DNA of 64,000 bases from Deltaproteobacteria bacterium (GTDB lineage Bacteria > Myxococcota_A > UBA796 > CAJQPC01), in NCBI GenBank assembly GCA_016717595.1, contig JADKFE010000032.1, positions 1 through 64,000 on the forward strand, written 5' to 3'. How positions within the stretch are numbered: the first letter of the stretch is position 1; every line of letters starts with the position of its first letter. Made by a program: the position numbers and the translations under genes. Of this stretch, positions 36,134 to 44,835 are shown piece by piece. The notes below the pieces were generated by a model. The model was not told where the DNA came from and made no database searches. It was given only the letters and a program-made list of their open reading frames with translations.

Positions 36134-38843
36134 CTAATGGGCCTCAGCCCAAGTGTGGGCCCAGCCGGTGTCGACCTTGAGCGGGACGGACAGCGTGACG
36201 GCGCCCTCCATCTCGGCCTTCACCAACGCGGCGACCTGGGCCACGTCCGCCTCGGGCACCTCCAAGAGCAGCTCGTCGTGGACCTGCAGCAGCAGCTTGG
36301 ACTTGGGGGCCTCGGCGCGCAGGCGGTGGAAGACCCGGGCCATGGCGAGCTTGATGATGTCGGCGGCGGAGCCCTGAATGGGGGTGTTGATCGCCACCCG
36401 CTCGGCGGCCATGCGGTCGCGGGCGTTGCGGGAGCTGAGGTCGGCGATGGGGCGGCGGCGGCCGTACAAGGTCTGGGCGTAGCCCGTGGTCTGCGCGGAC
36501 TGAATCGCCGCGTCCATGGTGCGGCGCACCTCGGGATACCGGGCGAAGTAGCCGTCCATGTAGGCCTTGGCCTGGGCCTGGGGGATACGCAGGTCGTTCG
36601 CGAGGCGGAAGGCGCTCATGCCGTAGACGATGCCGAAGTTGATCGCCTTGGCGGCGCTGCGCTGGGCCGGGGTGACCTGATCTAGGGGCACGCCGAGCAC
36701 CTCGGAGGCCGTGCGCCGGTGGATGTCTTCGCCCCGGCGGAAGGCTTCAGCCATGGCGCTGTCTTCGCCGCAGTAGTGCGCGAGCAGGCGCAGCTCCACC
36801 TGGGAGTAGTCGCAGGACACGAAGAGGTGGCCTTCCTTGGCGATGAAGCAGCCGCGGATGCGGCGGCCCTCGTCGGTGCGCACGGGGATGTTCTGCAAGT
36901 TCGGGTCGTTCGACGAGAGGCGGCCCGTGGCGGCGACGGCCTGGTGGTACGACGTGTGAACCCGGCGGGTGCGCGGGTGAACACACTTGGGCAGGGCCTC
37001 GATGTAGGTCGAGCGCAGCTTGTCCAAGCCGCGGAAGTCGAGGATCGACCGGGGCAAGGGGTGCAGCGCCTGGAGCTGGTCGAGCACGTCGGCGTCGGTG
37101 GAGAAGCCGGTCTTGAGCTTCTTGATCGGCGGCAGGCCCAGCTCGACGAAGAGGATCTCGCCGAGCTGTTTGGGCGAGTTGATCGTGAAGCGGCGCCCGG
37201 CGTGTTTGTAGATCTCCTCCTCCAAGGTGGCCAGCCGCGCGGTCAGCTCAACGCCCAAGGCCGCGAGGCGCTCGGTGTCCAAGCCGATGCCCTCTTGCTC
37301 CATCGCCGCGAGCACGGGCACGATGGGCAGCTCGATCTCCCGCATCACCCGGTCGAGGCCACGCTCGACGAGCTCGGTGTTCAGCGAGCGGTCGAGGAGC
37401 CAGGTGACGTGGGCGTCTTCAGCGCCGTACTCCGTGGCTTTGGCGATGGGCACATCGGCGAAGGTGGAGCCCGCCGGGAGGCCCGCCGTGGCCTCGCTGT
37501 AGGGGATCATCGTGTGGCCGAGGTGGCGCAGGGCGAGGTCGTCGAGGTTGTGGCGGCTGCGGTCGGGCTCAAGCAGGTAGTCGGCGAGCATGGTGTCCAT
37601 CACCAGGCCCTCGACGCGGTAGCCGTTGTGGTTGAGCACCCGCAGGTCGTACTTGAGGTTCTGGCCGACCTTGGGCACGCCCGGATCGGCGAGCACCCCC
37701 GCGAGGCGCGACATCACCAGGTCTTCAGAGAGCTGGGTGCCCGCGCTGTGGTTCATCGGCACATAGACCGCGGCGTCTTCAGCCCAGGCCAGGCAGAGGC
37801 CGACGAGCTTGGCGTCGAGGGGGTCTAAGGACGTGGTCTCGGTGTCGATGGCGAGGCGCGCCCCGGCCTTCACCGCCCGGCGCAGCTCGCCGATGGTGCG
37901 GTCGAGGGCCTCGATGGTGTCGATGGTGCGGTAGCGGCTGCGGTCGATGCCCGAGGCCTTGGTTGGCGGTCTCGCCGACGGCGCCGACGGCGGCGGGGGC
38001 CTCCTCGCCGAGCTGCTTGAGCAGGCTGCGGAACTGCCACTCCAAGAACAAGGCCCGGAGCTTCTCGGTGTCGCGGGTGTGGTCGAGGAGCTGCTCGTCG
38101 GTGAGCGGCAGCTCGCAGTCGATCTTGATCGTGACCAGGATGCGCGAGAGCCGGGCCATCTCGGCCTCAGCCTTGACCGACTCGCCCCGTTTGCCGCCGA
38201 TGGCGCCGGCGTTGGCGATCACGCCCTCTAAGTCGCCGTACTTCGCCACCCAGCCCGCGGCGGTCTTTTCGCCCACACCTTTGACGCCGGGCACGTTGTC
38301 TGAGGCGTCTCCGGCGAGGCCGAGGATGTCGATGACCTGGGCCGGGCCGACGCCGAAGTAGCGCCGCACCTCGGCCTCATCGACGACCTTGTCCTCCTTG
38401 AGATCGAGGACGTAGACCCCCTCCCGCACGAGCTGGTAGTAGTCCTTGTCGCCGGTGACCATGAGCACCTCACGGTCAGGCGAGGCGAAACGTTGGGCCA
38501 GGGTGCCGATGACGTCGTCGGCCTCTACGCCGGGGATGGCCAAGAAGGGGTGCCCCCAGGCCTCGACCAGCTCGCGGAAGCGGGGCCACTGCTCACGCAG
38601 CTCAGGGGGCATCTCCGGGCGGTGGCCCTTGTACTCGGGGTAGAGCGCCACACGGAACGACGCGCCCTCGTCAAAGACGACGATCATCGCCTCGGGCTTG
38701 TGGTCGTTCTCAAGCTTCTTGAGCAGGTTGACGAAGCCCAACAGCGCCCCGGTGTGTTTGCCCGCCGCCGTCATCTTGGGCATGGCGTGGAACATCCGAA
38801 AGGCGTGGTTGCTGCCGTCGATGAGCAGGATCTTGTTGGGCAT
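36134..38843 (-). CDS. polA: DNA polymerase I (one frameshift)
   Basis: About 902 residues with all three domains. The 5'-nuclease (about 1-290) shows LLIDGSNHAFR, VVFDEGASFR, PGVEADDVIG, VTGDKDYYQL and DNVPGVKGVGEKTAAGW. The frame shifts near 37960, in the linker. The 3'-5' exonuclease keeps all DEDDy residues (AIDTETTSLD, NLKYDLRVLN, TEYGAEDAHV), so it should proofread. The polymerase has DYSQVELRLLAH (motif A), RSAAKAINFGIVYGM (O helix, motif B) and LLLQVHDELLLE (motif C). Because the gene is essential or nearly so and otherwise perfect, the frameshift is most likely a sequence error. ATG 38843 has GGAGG upstream. Confidence 0.95.
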
Positions 38844-38894
38844 CCGACCTCCGAGCCCTCCCCCCTAACCTACGCGCGGCGCCGACGGAGGAGA

Positions 38895-40367
38895 TCAGCG
38901 CACCCGCACGAAGAGCTGGAGCGTGCGGTCTCCCAAGGGCACCGCGCGCTGGGCGTAGTGCTCGGTGAACTCGGGCACGCCGGGCACGGGGAGCTTGGTT
39001 GGTTGATCAACCAAAAAACCCTCCTCGGGGATGAACACCGCGGGGGCGCGGCCAAAGACATAGGCGAAGTCGGTCTTCTCATGCCCGGCCATGCCGCTGC
39101 CCATCTGGGGCATCTCCCGGTGGGCGATGTGCAGGTCGGAGAGGCCCCACATGTCGATGGTGGGCAGGCCCGCGGCGTAGGGGATGGCCCCGGCGGAGTG
39201 AATCGCGAGCACGGCGTCGGGCGGGAAGAGCTGGCGCAGGGCCCGGCCCACGGCGAGGCGGTCCTCCATCACCTGCGTGCGAAAACGCGCCTCGTGGGCC
39301 ATGCGGGCGTGGTTGGGGGCGAGGTCGAGGGTGAGCGTGCCGAGGGCGAGGGCGGCGCCGACGAGGGCGCGGGGCGCGGCGGCCTGGGGCAAGGAGTCCA
39401 TCACCCACCAGCACCCGCGCTGGGTGAGGAGCGCGAGCGGCGCGGCGACGAGGCCCACAAACCGGAAGGTCACCTTAAAGTCGCCGCCGACGGCCACGAT
39501 GTAGGCGAGGTAACCAAGGCCCAAGGTGAGCAGGGCCCGGGCCCAAGGGCTCGTCTTGGCCTCACGCGCGGCGCTTACGGCGCCGAGGGCGAAGAGCAGC
39601 GTCTCGACGGGGTGGGCCTTGGCGCAGGCGACAAGGTAGAGCACACCCCTAGACCACTGGTCTACTCCGCCGCCGGTCTTCACATAGAAGGTGTTGGGCA
39701 AGGGCTGGCCGTAGTAGGCGAGGCGCGCGGCGGTCTGCAGGGCGAGGGCGGCGAGGATCACGCCGAGGCCCCACCACAAGACCCGGCGAGGCGGCGCCCA
39801 GACGGCGAGGCTGAGCCCGATCAGGAGCAGGCCGTAGACGCCGACCCCTTCAGGGCGCACCAGCGAGAGCGCGGCGCAGAGCGCGCCCGCGGCGGGCCAG
39901 GCGCGGCGGCCCTCGTCTTCGTCCAGGGCGAGGAGCGCGGCGAGGCCGGTGAGCGCGGCGAAGGTGCTCGACTCCAAGCCCTGCACGGCCTCGACCATCA
40001 AGAACGGGTTGGCGGCGATCAAGGCCGGGGCCAGGAGCGCTCGGGCGGGGCCCTCACGGCGCGCGCCCAAGACCCAGCTCACCCCGGCGAGGCCCAAGGC
40101 GCCGAGCACCCCGGCGAGCACCGAGGCGAGCAGAGGATCGCCGCCGAGGCGGATCACCCCGGCGAGGCCGATCGTCCACAAGAGGTTGGTGATGCCCTCG
40201 ACCCGCTCGCCGGGGTTGAACACGAGGCCGTGGCCATCCACGAGGTTCTGGGCGTAGCGGTAGCTGATGAAGGCGTCGTCCTGGACGTTCAGGCCGTAGG
40301 AGAGCGCGTGCGCGATCAGCGCGGCGAAGATGAGCCCCAAGGCGAGGGGCGCGGACCGTCTTGGCAT
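38895..40367 (-). CDS. GT-C-type polytopic membrane glycosyltransferase-like protein
   Basis: 490 residues with about ten transmembrane helices. The first loop carries LNVQDDAFISYRYAQNLVDG and GLVFNPGERVEGITNLLW, a pattern of GT-C mannosyltransferase-like proteins with a catalytic Asp pair after the first helix. The C-terminal soluble part (GLPTIDMWGLSDLHIAHREM) is typical of the same group. It probably transfers sugar from a lipid carrier in the periplasm. The acceptor is unknown. It runs in the same direction as polA, 51 bases upstream of it. Confidence 0.78.
   Translation of the reverse strand: MPRRSAPLALGLIFAALIAHALSYGLNVQDDAFISYRYAQNLVDGHGLVFNPGERVEGITNLLWTIGLAGVIRLGGDPLLASVLAGVLGALGLAGVSWVLGARREGPARALLAPALIAANPFLMVEAVQGLESSTFAALTGLAALLALDEDEGRRAWPAAGALCAALSLVRPEGVGVYGLLLIGLSLAVWAPPRRVLWWGLGVILAALALQTAARLAYYGQPLPNTFYVKTGGGVDQWSRGVLYLVACAKAHPVETLLFALGAVSAAREAKTSPWARALLTLGLGYLAYIVAVGGDFKVTFRFVGLVAAPLALLTQRGCWWVMDSLPQAAAPRALVGAALALGTLTLDLAPNHARMAHEARFRTQVMEDRLAVGRALRQLFPPDAVLAIHSAGAIPYAAGLPTIDMWGLSDLHIAHREMPQMGSGMAGHEKTDFAYVFGRAPAVFIPEEGFLVDQPTKLPVPGVPEFTEHYAQRAVPLGDRTLQLFVRVR
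38999..39014. repeat. Perfect palindrome TTGGTTGATCAACCAA
   Basis: 16-bp perfect palindrome near the 3' end of the GT-C gene. It is a spacer-less form of GGTTGA-N4-TCAACC found at 11189 and 28423. This copy is inside a coding region. Confidence 0.5.
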
Positions 40368-40485
40368 GGCGGCATCCTACCGCATGTGCCTCACCCGGCG
40401 AGTCGCCCCGCGCCGTCGTCGGCGATCTGTCCTATCGGCCCCAAGCGGGCTACATCCCACAGGAGCGCGGCCCTCTGGAGGACAG

Positions 40486-41634
40486 ATGCACAACGACGAC
40501 CTCTACAACCCCACAGATGTCCACCAGATGCTCCGCGAGAGCGTCGCCGAGTTCACCCTGCGGGAGGTCGAGCCCCAAGCTGAAGAGTTTGACCGCCGCG
40601 AGCAGCTCAACGTCCCCTTGTTTCGTAAGCTCGGCGAGCTGGGCGTGCTCGGCGTGACGATCCCTGAAGAGGACGGCGGCGCGGGCCTGGACTCCACGGC
40701 GGCGGTCATCGTTCACCACGAGCTCTCCAAGGCCGACCCCGGCTTCTGCCTCGCGTACCTGGCCCACGCCATGCTCTTCGTGAACAACTTCTACCACTGC
40801 TCCAACGCCGAGCAGCGCGCGAAGTACCTCGCCAAGAGCCTCAGCGGCGAGTGGATCGGCGCCATGGGCATGACCGAGCCCGGCTACGGCACCGACGTGC
40901 TGGGCATGACGACCACGGCCGTGCGCGACGGCGACGAGTACATCCTCAACGGCACCAAGACCTACATCACCAACGGCCCCGAGGCCTTCGTGTTTTTGGT
41001 CTACGCCAAGGTGGACGGCCGGGTGACCTCGTTTGTGGTGGACCGGGACTGCCCCGGCTTCTCCACCTCAAACCACATCCCCAAGATGGGCATGCGCGCC
41101 AGCTCCATGAGCGAGCTCATCTTTGATGAGTGCCGTGTGCCCGTGGGCAACGTGCTCGGCGCCGTGGGCGGCGGGCTCAGCCACATGATGCGCAACTTAG
41201 AGATCGAGCGCCTCACCTTGGCCGCGATGAGCCTGGGCATCGCCGATCGTTGCCTGGAGATCATGGTGCGCCACGCGAACGAGCGCGTCGCCTTTGGCCA
41301 GCCGATCAACCGCTTCGGCCAGATCCAGCGCTACATCGGCGAGTCCTACGCGATGACTGAAGCCGCCCGGGCGCTGATCTACAGCGTCGCGCGCTCCGTG
41401 GGCGCCGAGCAGCGCAACCGCCTGGGCTCCGACGCCGCGAAGCTCTACGCCGCGCCGGTGGGCAAACAGGTCGCCGATCACTGCATGCAGGTGATGGGAG
41501 GCTCGGGCTACTGCCGGGAGTACCCCGTCGAGCGCCTGTTGCGCGACGCGAAGCTCCTGGAGATCGGCGGCGGCACCTTAGAGTCACACCAGAAGAACAT
41601 CACGAAGGACCTCACAAAGCAGATCTGCGGGTGA
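40486..41634 (+). CDS. Acyl-CoA dehydrogenase
   Basis: 382 residues from ATG 40486 (GGAGGA upstream). The FAD-dependent family motifs are intact: GAMGMTEPGYGTDVLGMTT (substrate/FAD loop), EYILNGTKTYITNGPEA, ERVAFGQPINRFGQIQRYIG, VMGGSGYCREYPVERLLRDA and KLLEIGGGTLESHQ with the catalytic acid region near the C terminus. It is closest in style to the isovaleryl- and short-chain branch, but substrate cannot be fixed from sequence. It oxidises acyl-CoA to enoyl-CoA, passing electrons to ETF. The longer frame to 40330 lies in the divergent gene's start region. Confidence 0.93.
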   Translation: MHNDDLYNPTDVHQMLRESVAEFTLREVEPQAEEFDRREQLNVPLFRKLGELGVLGVTIPEEDGGAGLDSTAAVIVHHELSKADPGFCLAYLAHAMLFVNNFYHCSNAEQRAKYLAKSLSGEWIGAMGMTEPGYGTDVLGMTTTAVRDGDEYILNGTKTYITNGPEAFVFLVYAKVDGRVTSFVVDRDCPGFSTSNHIPKMGMRASSMSELIFDECRVPVGNVLGAVGGGLSHMMRNLEIERLTLAAMSLGIADRCLEIMVRHANERVAFGQPINRFGQIQRYIGESYAMTEAARALIYSVARSVGAEQRNRLGSDAAKLYAAPVGKQVADHCMQVMGGSGYCREYPVERLLRDAKLLEIGGGTLESHQKNITKDLTKQICG

Positions 41635-41688
41635 GCGAGATCGTGGGGGCGCTTGACGACCCCCACCTCGCGGGATCATGCTGTAGAC

Positions 41689-42189
41689 ATGAGCGCCCCT
41701 CTGCCCCTCCAAGCGTCCGACGTGGCCGCGCGGCTCCCCCAGTGGCCGCTGCCCGCTGTGCGGTACATCCCTGGGCGCTCACCCCACCCCAAGACCTTGC
41801 CGCCGGAGCCCACGCCAGAGCTGCCCGCGGCCTCGGCGTGGTGGGACGACGCGCGGTTTTTACGGGGCCTCGACCTGTTTGACGCCCAATACTACTGGGA
41901 GGCCCATGAGGTCTGGGAGAGCCTGTGGTTGGAGCTGCCCCGCGGTGAAGCCCCGGCGCGGCTGATTCAGGGGCTCATCCAAGGAGCGGCCGCCGTGGTG
42001 AAGCGCCAGCAGGGCGACCGCACCGCCGCCGCCAGCCTCACCCGGGCGGCCTTGGCCCGGCTCGATGAGGCCGCCAGCGCCGCCCTTGGGCAGCCCGGGG
42101 GGCTCAACCTGCCCGCCTTACGCGCGGCGATGGTGAGCTTTGGCGCCGGTGAGCCCGTGTGGCCGCACAGCCGCGGCGCGGCGCCGTGA
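41689..42189 (+). CDS. DUF309 family protein
   Basis: 166 residues. The DUF309 signature is clear: RGLDLFDAQYYWEAHEVWES, then LWLELPRGEAPARLIQGLIQ and GAAAVVKRQQGD. The family is a helical bundle with conserved acidic/His residues. Its role is unknown, though it is widespread. It starts at ATG 41689, 55 bases after the dehydrogenase, and its stop overlaps the next GTG. Confidence 0.82.
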   Translation: MSAPLPLQASDVAARLPQWPLPAVRYIPGRSPHPKTLPPEPTPELPAASAWWDDARFLRGLDLFDAQYYWEAHEVWESLWLELPRGEAPARLIQGLIQGAAAVVKRQQGDRTAAASLTRAALARLDEAASAALGQPGGLNLPALRAAMVSFGAGEPVWPHSRGAAP

Positions 42190-42998
42190 TCACGGTCACG
42201 GATGACCGGGGCCTCGAGCTGAGCTTCGCCGCGCCGCCGCGCCGCGTGGTGTCGCTGGTGCCCAGCACGACGGAGACCTTGTTCGCCTTAGGCGCCGGGG
42301 AGGCTGTGGTCGGCGTCACGCGGTTCTGCGTTCACCCCGCCGAGCGCCTTGAGGGGCTCACGCGGGTGGGCGGCACCAAAGACCTGCTCCTCGACCGGCT
42401 CTTAGCGCTCAAGCCCGACCTGGTGATCGGCAACGCTGAAGAGAACACCCGGGAGATCTTCGCCGAGATCGAGCCCCACGTCCCCCTGCTCGTCGCCTTC
42501 CCGAAGGGTGTAGACGAGGCCCTTCACGACCTCCACCGCCTGGGCGTCGTCATGGGCCGAGAGGCCGAGGCCGAGGCACTCCTCCAGACGATTCACGCCG
42601 AGCGCGCCGCCCTGCGCGCCGAGGCCGCCGTGAGCCCCGGCTTTCAATACACCTACCTCATCTGGCGCGAGCCCTGGATGGGCGTCAACGACGACACCTT
42701 CATCTCCGCCTTGCTCGCTGAGGCCGGCGGGGTGAACGCCTTGGCCGGGGTGAGCCCTCGTTACCCGACGGTGTCGCCCGAGGCCCTGGTGGAGGGCGGC
42801 GTGGTGCTGTTGAGCTCCGAGCCCTTCCCGTTCAAAGAGCGCCACCGCGACGAGCTTTGCGCCTTGGGCGTCGCGCCAGAGCGGATCTTCTTCGTCGACG
42901 GTGAGCTGTGCTCGTGGCACGGCGCCCGGCTGGCCGAGGCCTTGCCGATGCTGCGGGCGATGGCGCCGGTGTGGGCCGCGCGCTGCCCGGCGAGATAA
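42186..42998 (+). CDS. Helical-backbone metal receptor (BtuF-like) without signal peptide
   Basis: 270 residues from GTG 42186, which overlaps the DUF309 stop (GTGA). RVVSLVPSTTETLFALGAGE, VVGVTRFCVHP, RVGGTKDLLLDRLLALKPDL and VIGNAEENTREIF are the N-lobe of cobalamin/iron-siderophore binding proteins. The C-lobe has NDDTFISALLAEAGGVNALA and VSPEALVEGGVVLLSSEPFP. No export signal, so it is a cytosolic relative, perhaps an enzyme or sensor for a metal-tetrapyrrole. ABC transporter genes are not present nearby. Confidence 0.8.
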   Translation: MITVTDDRGLELSFAAPPRRVVSLVPSTTETLFALGAGEAVVGVTRFCVHPAERLEGLTRVGGTKDLLLDRLLALKPDLVIGNAEENTREIFAEIEPHVPLLVAFPKGVDEALHDLHRLGVVMGREAEAEALLQTIHAERAALRAEAAVSPGFQYTYLIWREPWMGVNDDTFISALLAEAGGVNALAGVSPRYPTVSPEALVEGGVVLLSSEPFPFKERHRDELCALGVAPERIFFVDGELCSWHGARLAEALPMLRAMAPVWAARCPAR

Positions 42999-43031
42999 AC
43001 CTCGCGTCTTCTCGTCGTGGAGCGCTCGCTG

Positions 43032-44081
43032 ATGGCCACCTTCGATCCCAACGCCGCCGCCGGTGAGACCTCCGGCGTGTTCGGCCTGCCGTATGGTGAA
43101 GAGGAGAGCGCCTTGGTGATCGTGCCCGTGCCGTGGGAGGCGACGACCTCTTACGGCGGCGGCGCGGCCCAGGGCCCGGCGGCGATCCTCGCCGCGAGCC
43201 GTCAGGTGGACCTCTTCGACCTCGACGTGCTGCGCCCCTATGAGCCCGGCCTGTTCATGCGGCCGATCCCTGAAGACCTCCTCGCCCTGAACGACCGGGC
43301 GAAGGCCCTGGCCCAGCGGGTGATCGCCGTCGGCGGCGCCATCGGCGACGATCCCGAGCTGCACGCGGCCTTGGCCGAGGTGAACCAGCTCTCCGAGGTG
43401 GTGAACCAGCGTGTGGACGACGAGGTGTCGAGCGTGCTCGCCGCGGGCAAGATCCCCGCGGTGCTCGGCGGTGACCACTCCGTGCCGCTCGGCGCGTGGC
43501 GAGCCTTGGCGCGGCGGGTGCCGTCGTTCGGTGTGCTGCACATCGACGCCCACCTCGATCTGCGCGACGCGTACGAGGGCTTCCAGTACTCCCACGCCTC
43601 GATCCTGCGCAACGGGCTCAACGAGGTCCCGGCGATCACCCGGCTGGTGCAGGTCGGCATGAGGGACGTCGGCGAGGACGAGGTGCGCTTCGCGGGCAGC
43701 CAAGGCGAGCGGGTGCGCGTCTTCTTTGACCGTGAGCTGTCCCGGCGCCGTTTTGTCGGTGAGCCCTGGGTGCGGGTCGCCCGGCTCATCGTAGACGCCT
43801 TGCCCGAGCAGGTCTGGGTGACCTTTGACATCGACGGCCTCGACCCCAAGCTCTGCCCCAACACCGGCACCCCCGTCCCGGGCGGCTTAGAGCTGGCCGA
43901 GGCGAACTTCTTGTTGGGGGAGGTCGTACGATCGGGCAGGAAGATCCTCGGCTTTGATCTCAACGAGGTCTCCCCAGCCGCCGATGGCCGCGACGAGTGG
44001 GACGCCAACGTGGGCGCCCGCGCGCTGTACAAGCTCTGCGCCTGGACCCTCGCCAGCCAGGGCAAAGCGCCGCTGCGCTAA
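43032..44081 (+). CDS. Arginase/agmatinase family hydrolase
   Basis: 349 residues. The binuclear manganese ligands are all visible: VLGGDHSVPLG (His), LHIDAHLDLRDAY (Asp-x-His-x-Asp) and VTFDIDGLDPKLCPNTGTPV (Asp-x-Asp). GYEEESALVIVPVPWEATTS-like entry and the final LNEVSPAADGRDEWDANVGA loop fit the agmatinase branch, with an N-terminal extension. It hydrolyses guanidino compounds such as agmatine to urea and amine; the exact substrate is open. It may belong to the preceding operon. Confidence 0.9.
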   Translation: MATFDPNAAAGETSGVFGLPYGEEESALVIVPVPWEATTSYGGGAAQGPAAILAASRQVDLFDLDVLRPYEPGLFMRPIPEDLLALNDRAKALAQRVIAVGGAIGDDPELHAALAEVNQLSEVVNQRVDDEVSSVLAAGKIPAVLGGDHSVPLGAWRALARRVPSFGVLHIDAHLDLRDAYEGFQYSHASILRNGLNEVPAITRLVQVGMRDVGEDEVRFAGSQGERVRVFFDRELSRRRFVGEPWVRVARLIVDALPEQVWVTFDIDGLDPKLCPNTGTPVPGGLELAEANFLLGEVVRSGRKILGFDLNEVSPAADGRDEWDANVGARALYKLCAWTLASQGKAPLR

Positions 44082-44085
44082 ACGA

Positions 44086-44721
44086 ATGAGCACCGACTGG
44101 CGACCGCCGCCGCCCCTGCCGCCGTCTTCGCCAGAGCGGGTGCGCGGCGTCTTGGGGGGCAGCCTGCTCTACGACCAGCCCGCCCTGGCCGCCGAGCGCG
44201 CCCGGCTGGAGGCCTTCATCGCCGGGCCCGAGCCTCTGGGGGTTGAGGTCGGCTTTGACCACGGGATGCGCATCTTGGAGCGCGCCCGCCGCCAGCCCGA
44301 CTGGCGCTGGCTCGGCGTCGAGATCCGCCGGGCCCGGGTAGACGCCGCCGCGCCCCACGCCCCCGAGAATTGCCTGCTGTGGCGAGCCGACGCCCGGGCG
44401 GTCTTCGCCGCGCTGCTGCCGCCGGGTCGGGTGAGCTTGGTGGAGGTCTACTTCCCCACGCCCACGGAGAACCCGCGGCATCTGTTGTGGACGCCGGGCT
44501 TCGTAGACGCCGTGGGCCGGGCCTTGGCGCCTGAGGGCCGCCTCGTCGTGGTCACCGACGTCGAGGGCCTGCACGAGCACGTCGGCGCCTTGCTTCAGGG
44601 CTGGACCGAGGCCGAGGAGCCGCCCGCCGCGGGCGCGCTCAGCCGCCGAGAGCGGGTGTGTCGCCGGGACGGCCTGCCGGTGTACCGCCGCTGTGTGTCT
44701 CCGCCGAGCGTCACACGGTAG
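44086..44721 (+). CDS. TrmB-like SAM methyltransferase with altered FPDPW motif
   Basis: 211 residues from ATG 44086, four bases after the previous gene. LGVEVGFDHGMRILERARRQ and WLGVEIRRARVDAA match TrmB (tRNA m7G46 methyltransferase) motif I and the ExG loop. LLWRADARAVFAALLP and the late APEGRLVVVTDVEG follow the same layout. The hallmark FPDPW-x-K-x-RH reads FPTPTENPRH, losing the Asp and Lys that TrmB uses. It is therefore a divergent member with a different substrate or weak activity, possibly beside a genuine trmB elsewhere in the genome. Confidence 0.72.
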   Translation: MSTDWRPPPPLPPSSPERVRGVLGGSLLYDQPALAAERARLEAFIAGPEPLGVEVGFDHGMRILERARRQPDWRWLGVEIRRARVDAAAPHAPENCLLWRADARAVFAALLPPGRVSLVEVYFPTPTENPRHLLWTPGFVDAVGRALAPEGRLVVVTDVEGLHEHVGALLQGWTEAEEPPAAGALSRRERVCRRDGLPVYRRCVSPPSVTR

Positions 44722-44835
44722 AAGCTCCGTTCTCGGTGAGTCTGCTCCGGATCTTGTCGCTGAGGCCCTGTTTGTGCGCTTTGGATCGTGCGGTTCGCGG
44801 CATACTGGTGGCCCACCCTCCGCCTGTCCTATGAG

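Noticed and set aside
36134..38843. Two separate genes (a 5'-nuclease and a Klenow-type polymerase)
   Set aside because: The two frames meet in the normal linker of polA, with no start signal for the second part and domain order and spacing as in one protein.
38493..40583. 696-residue plus-strand frame opposite polA and the GT-C gene
   Set aside because: It is rich in Gly, Glu, His and Ala with no domain and mirrors the codon phase of two well-supported genes on the other strand.
42402..43703. 433-residue minus-strand frame opposite the metal receptor and arginase-family genes
   Set aside because: No domain, His/Gly-rich, fully antisense to two supported genes.
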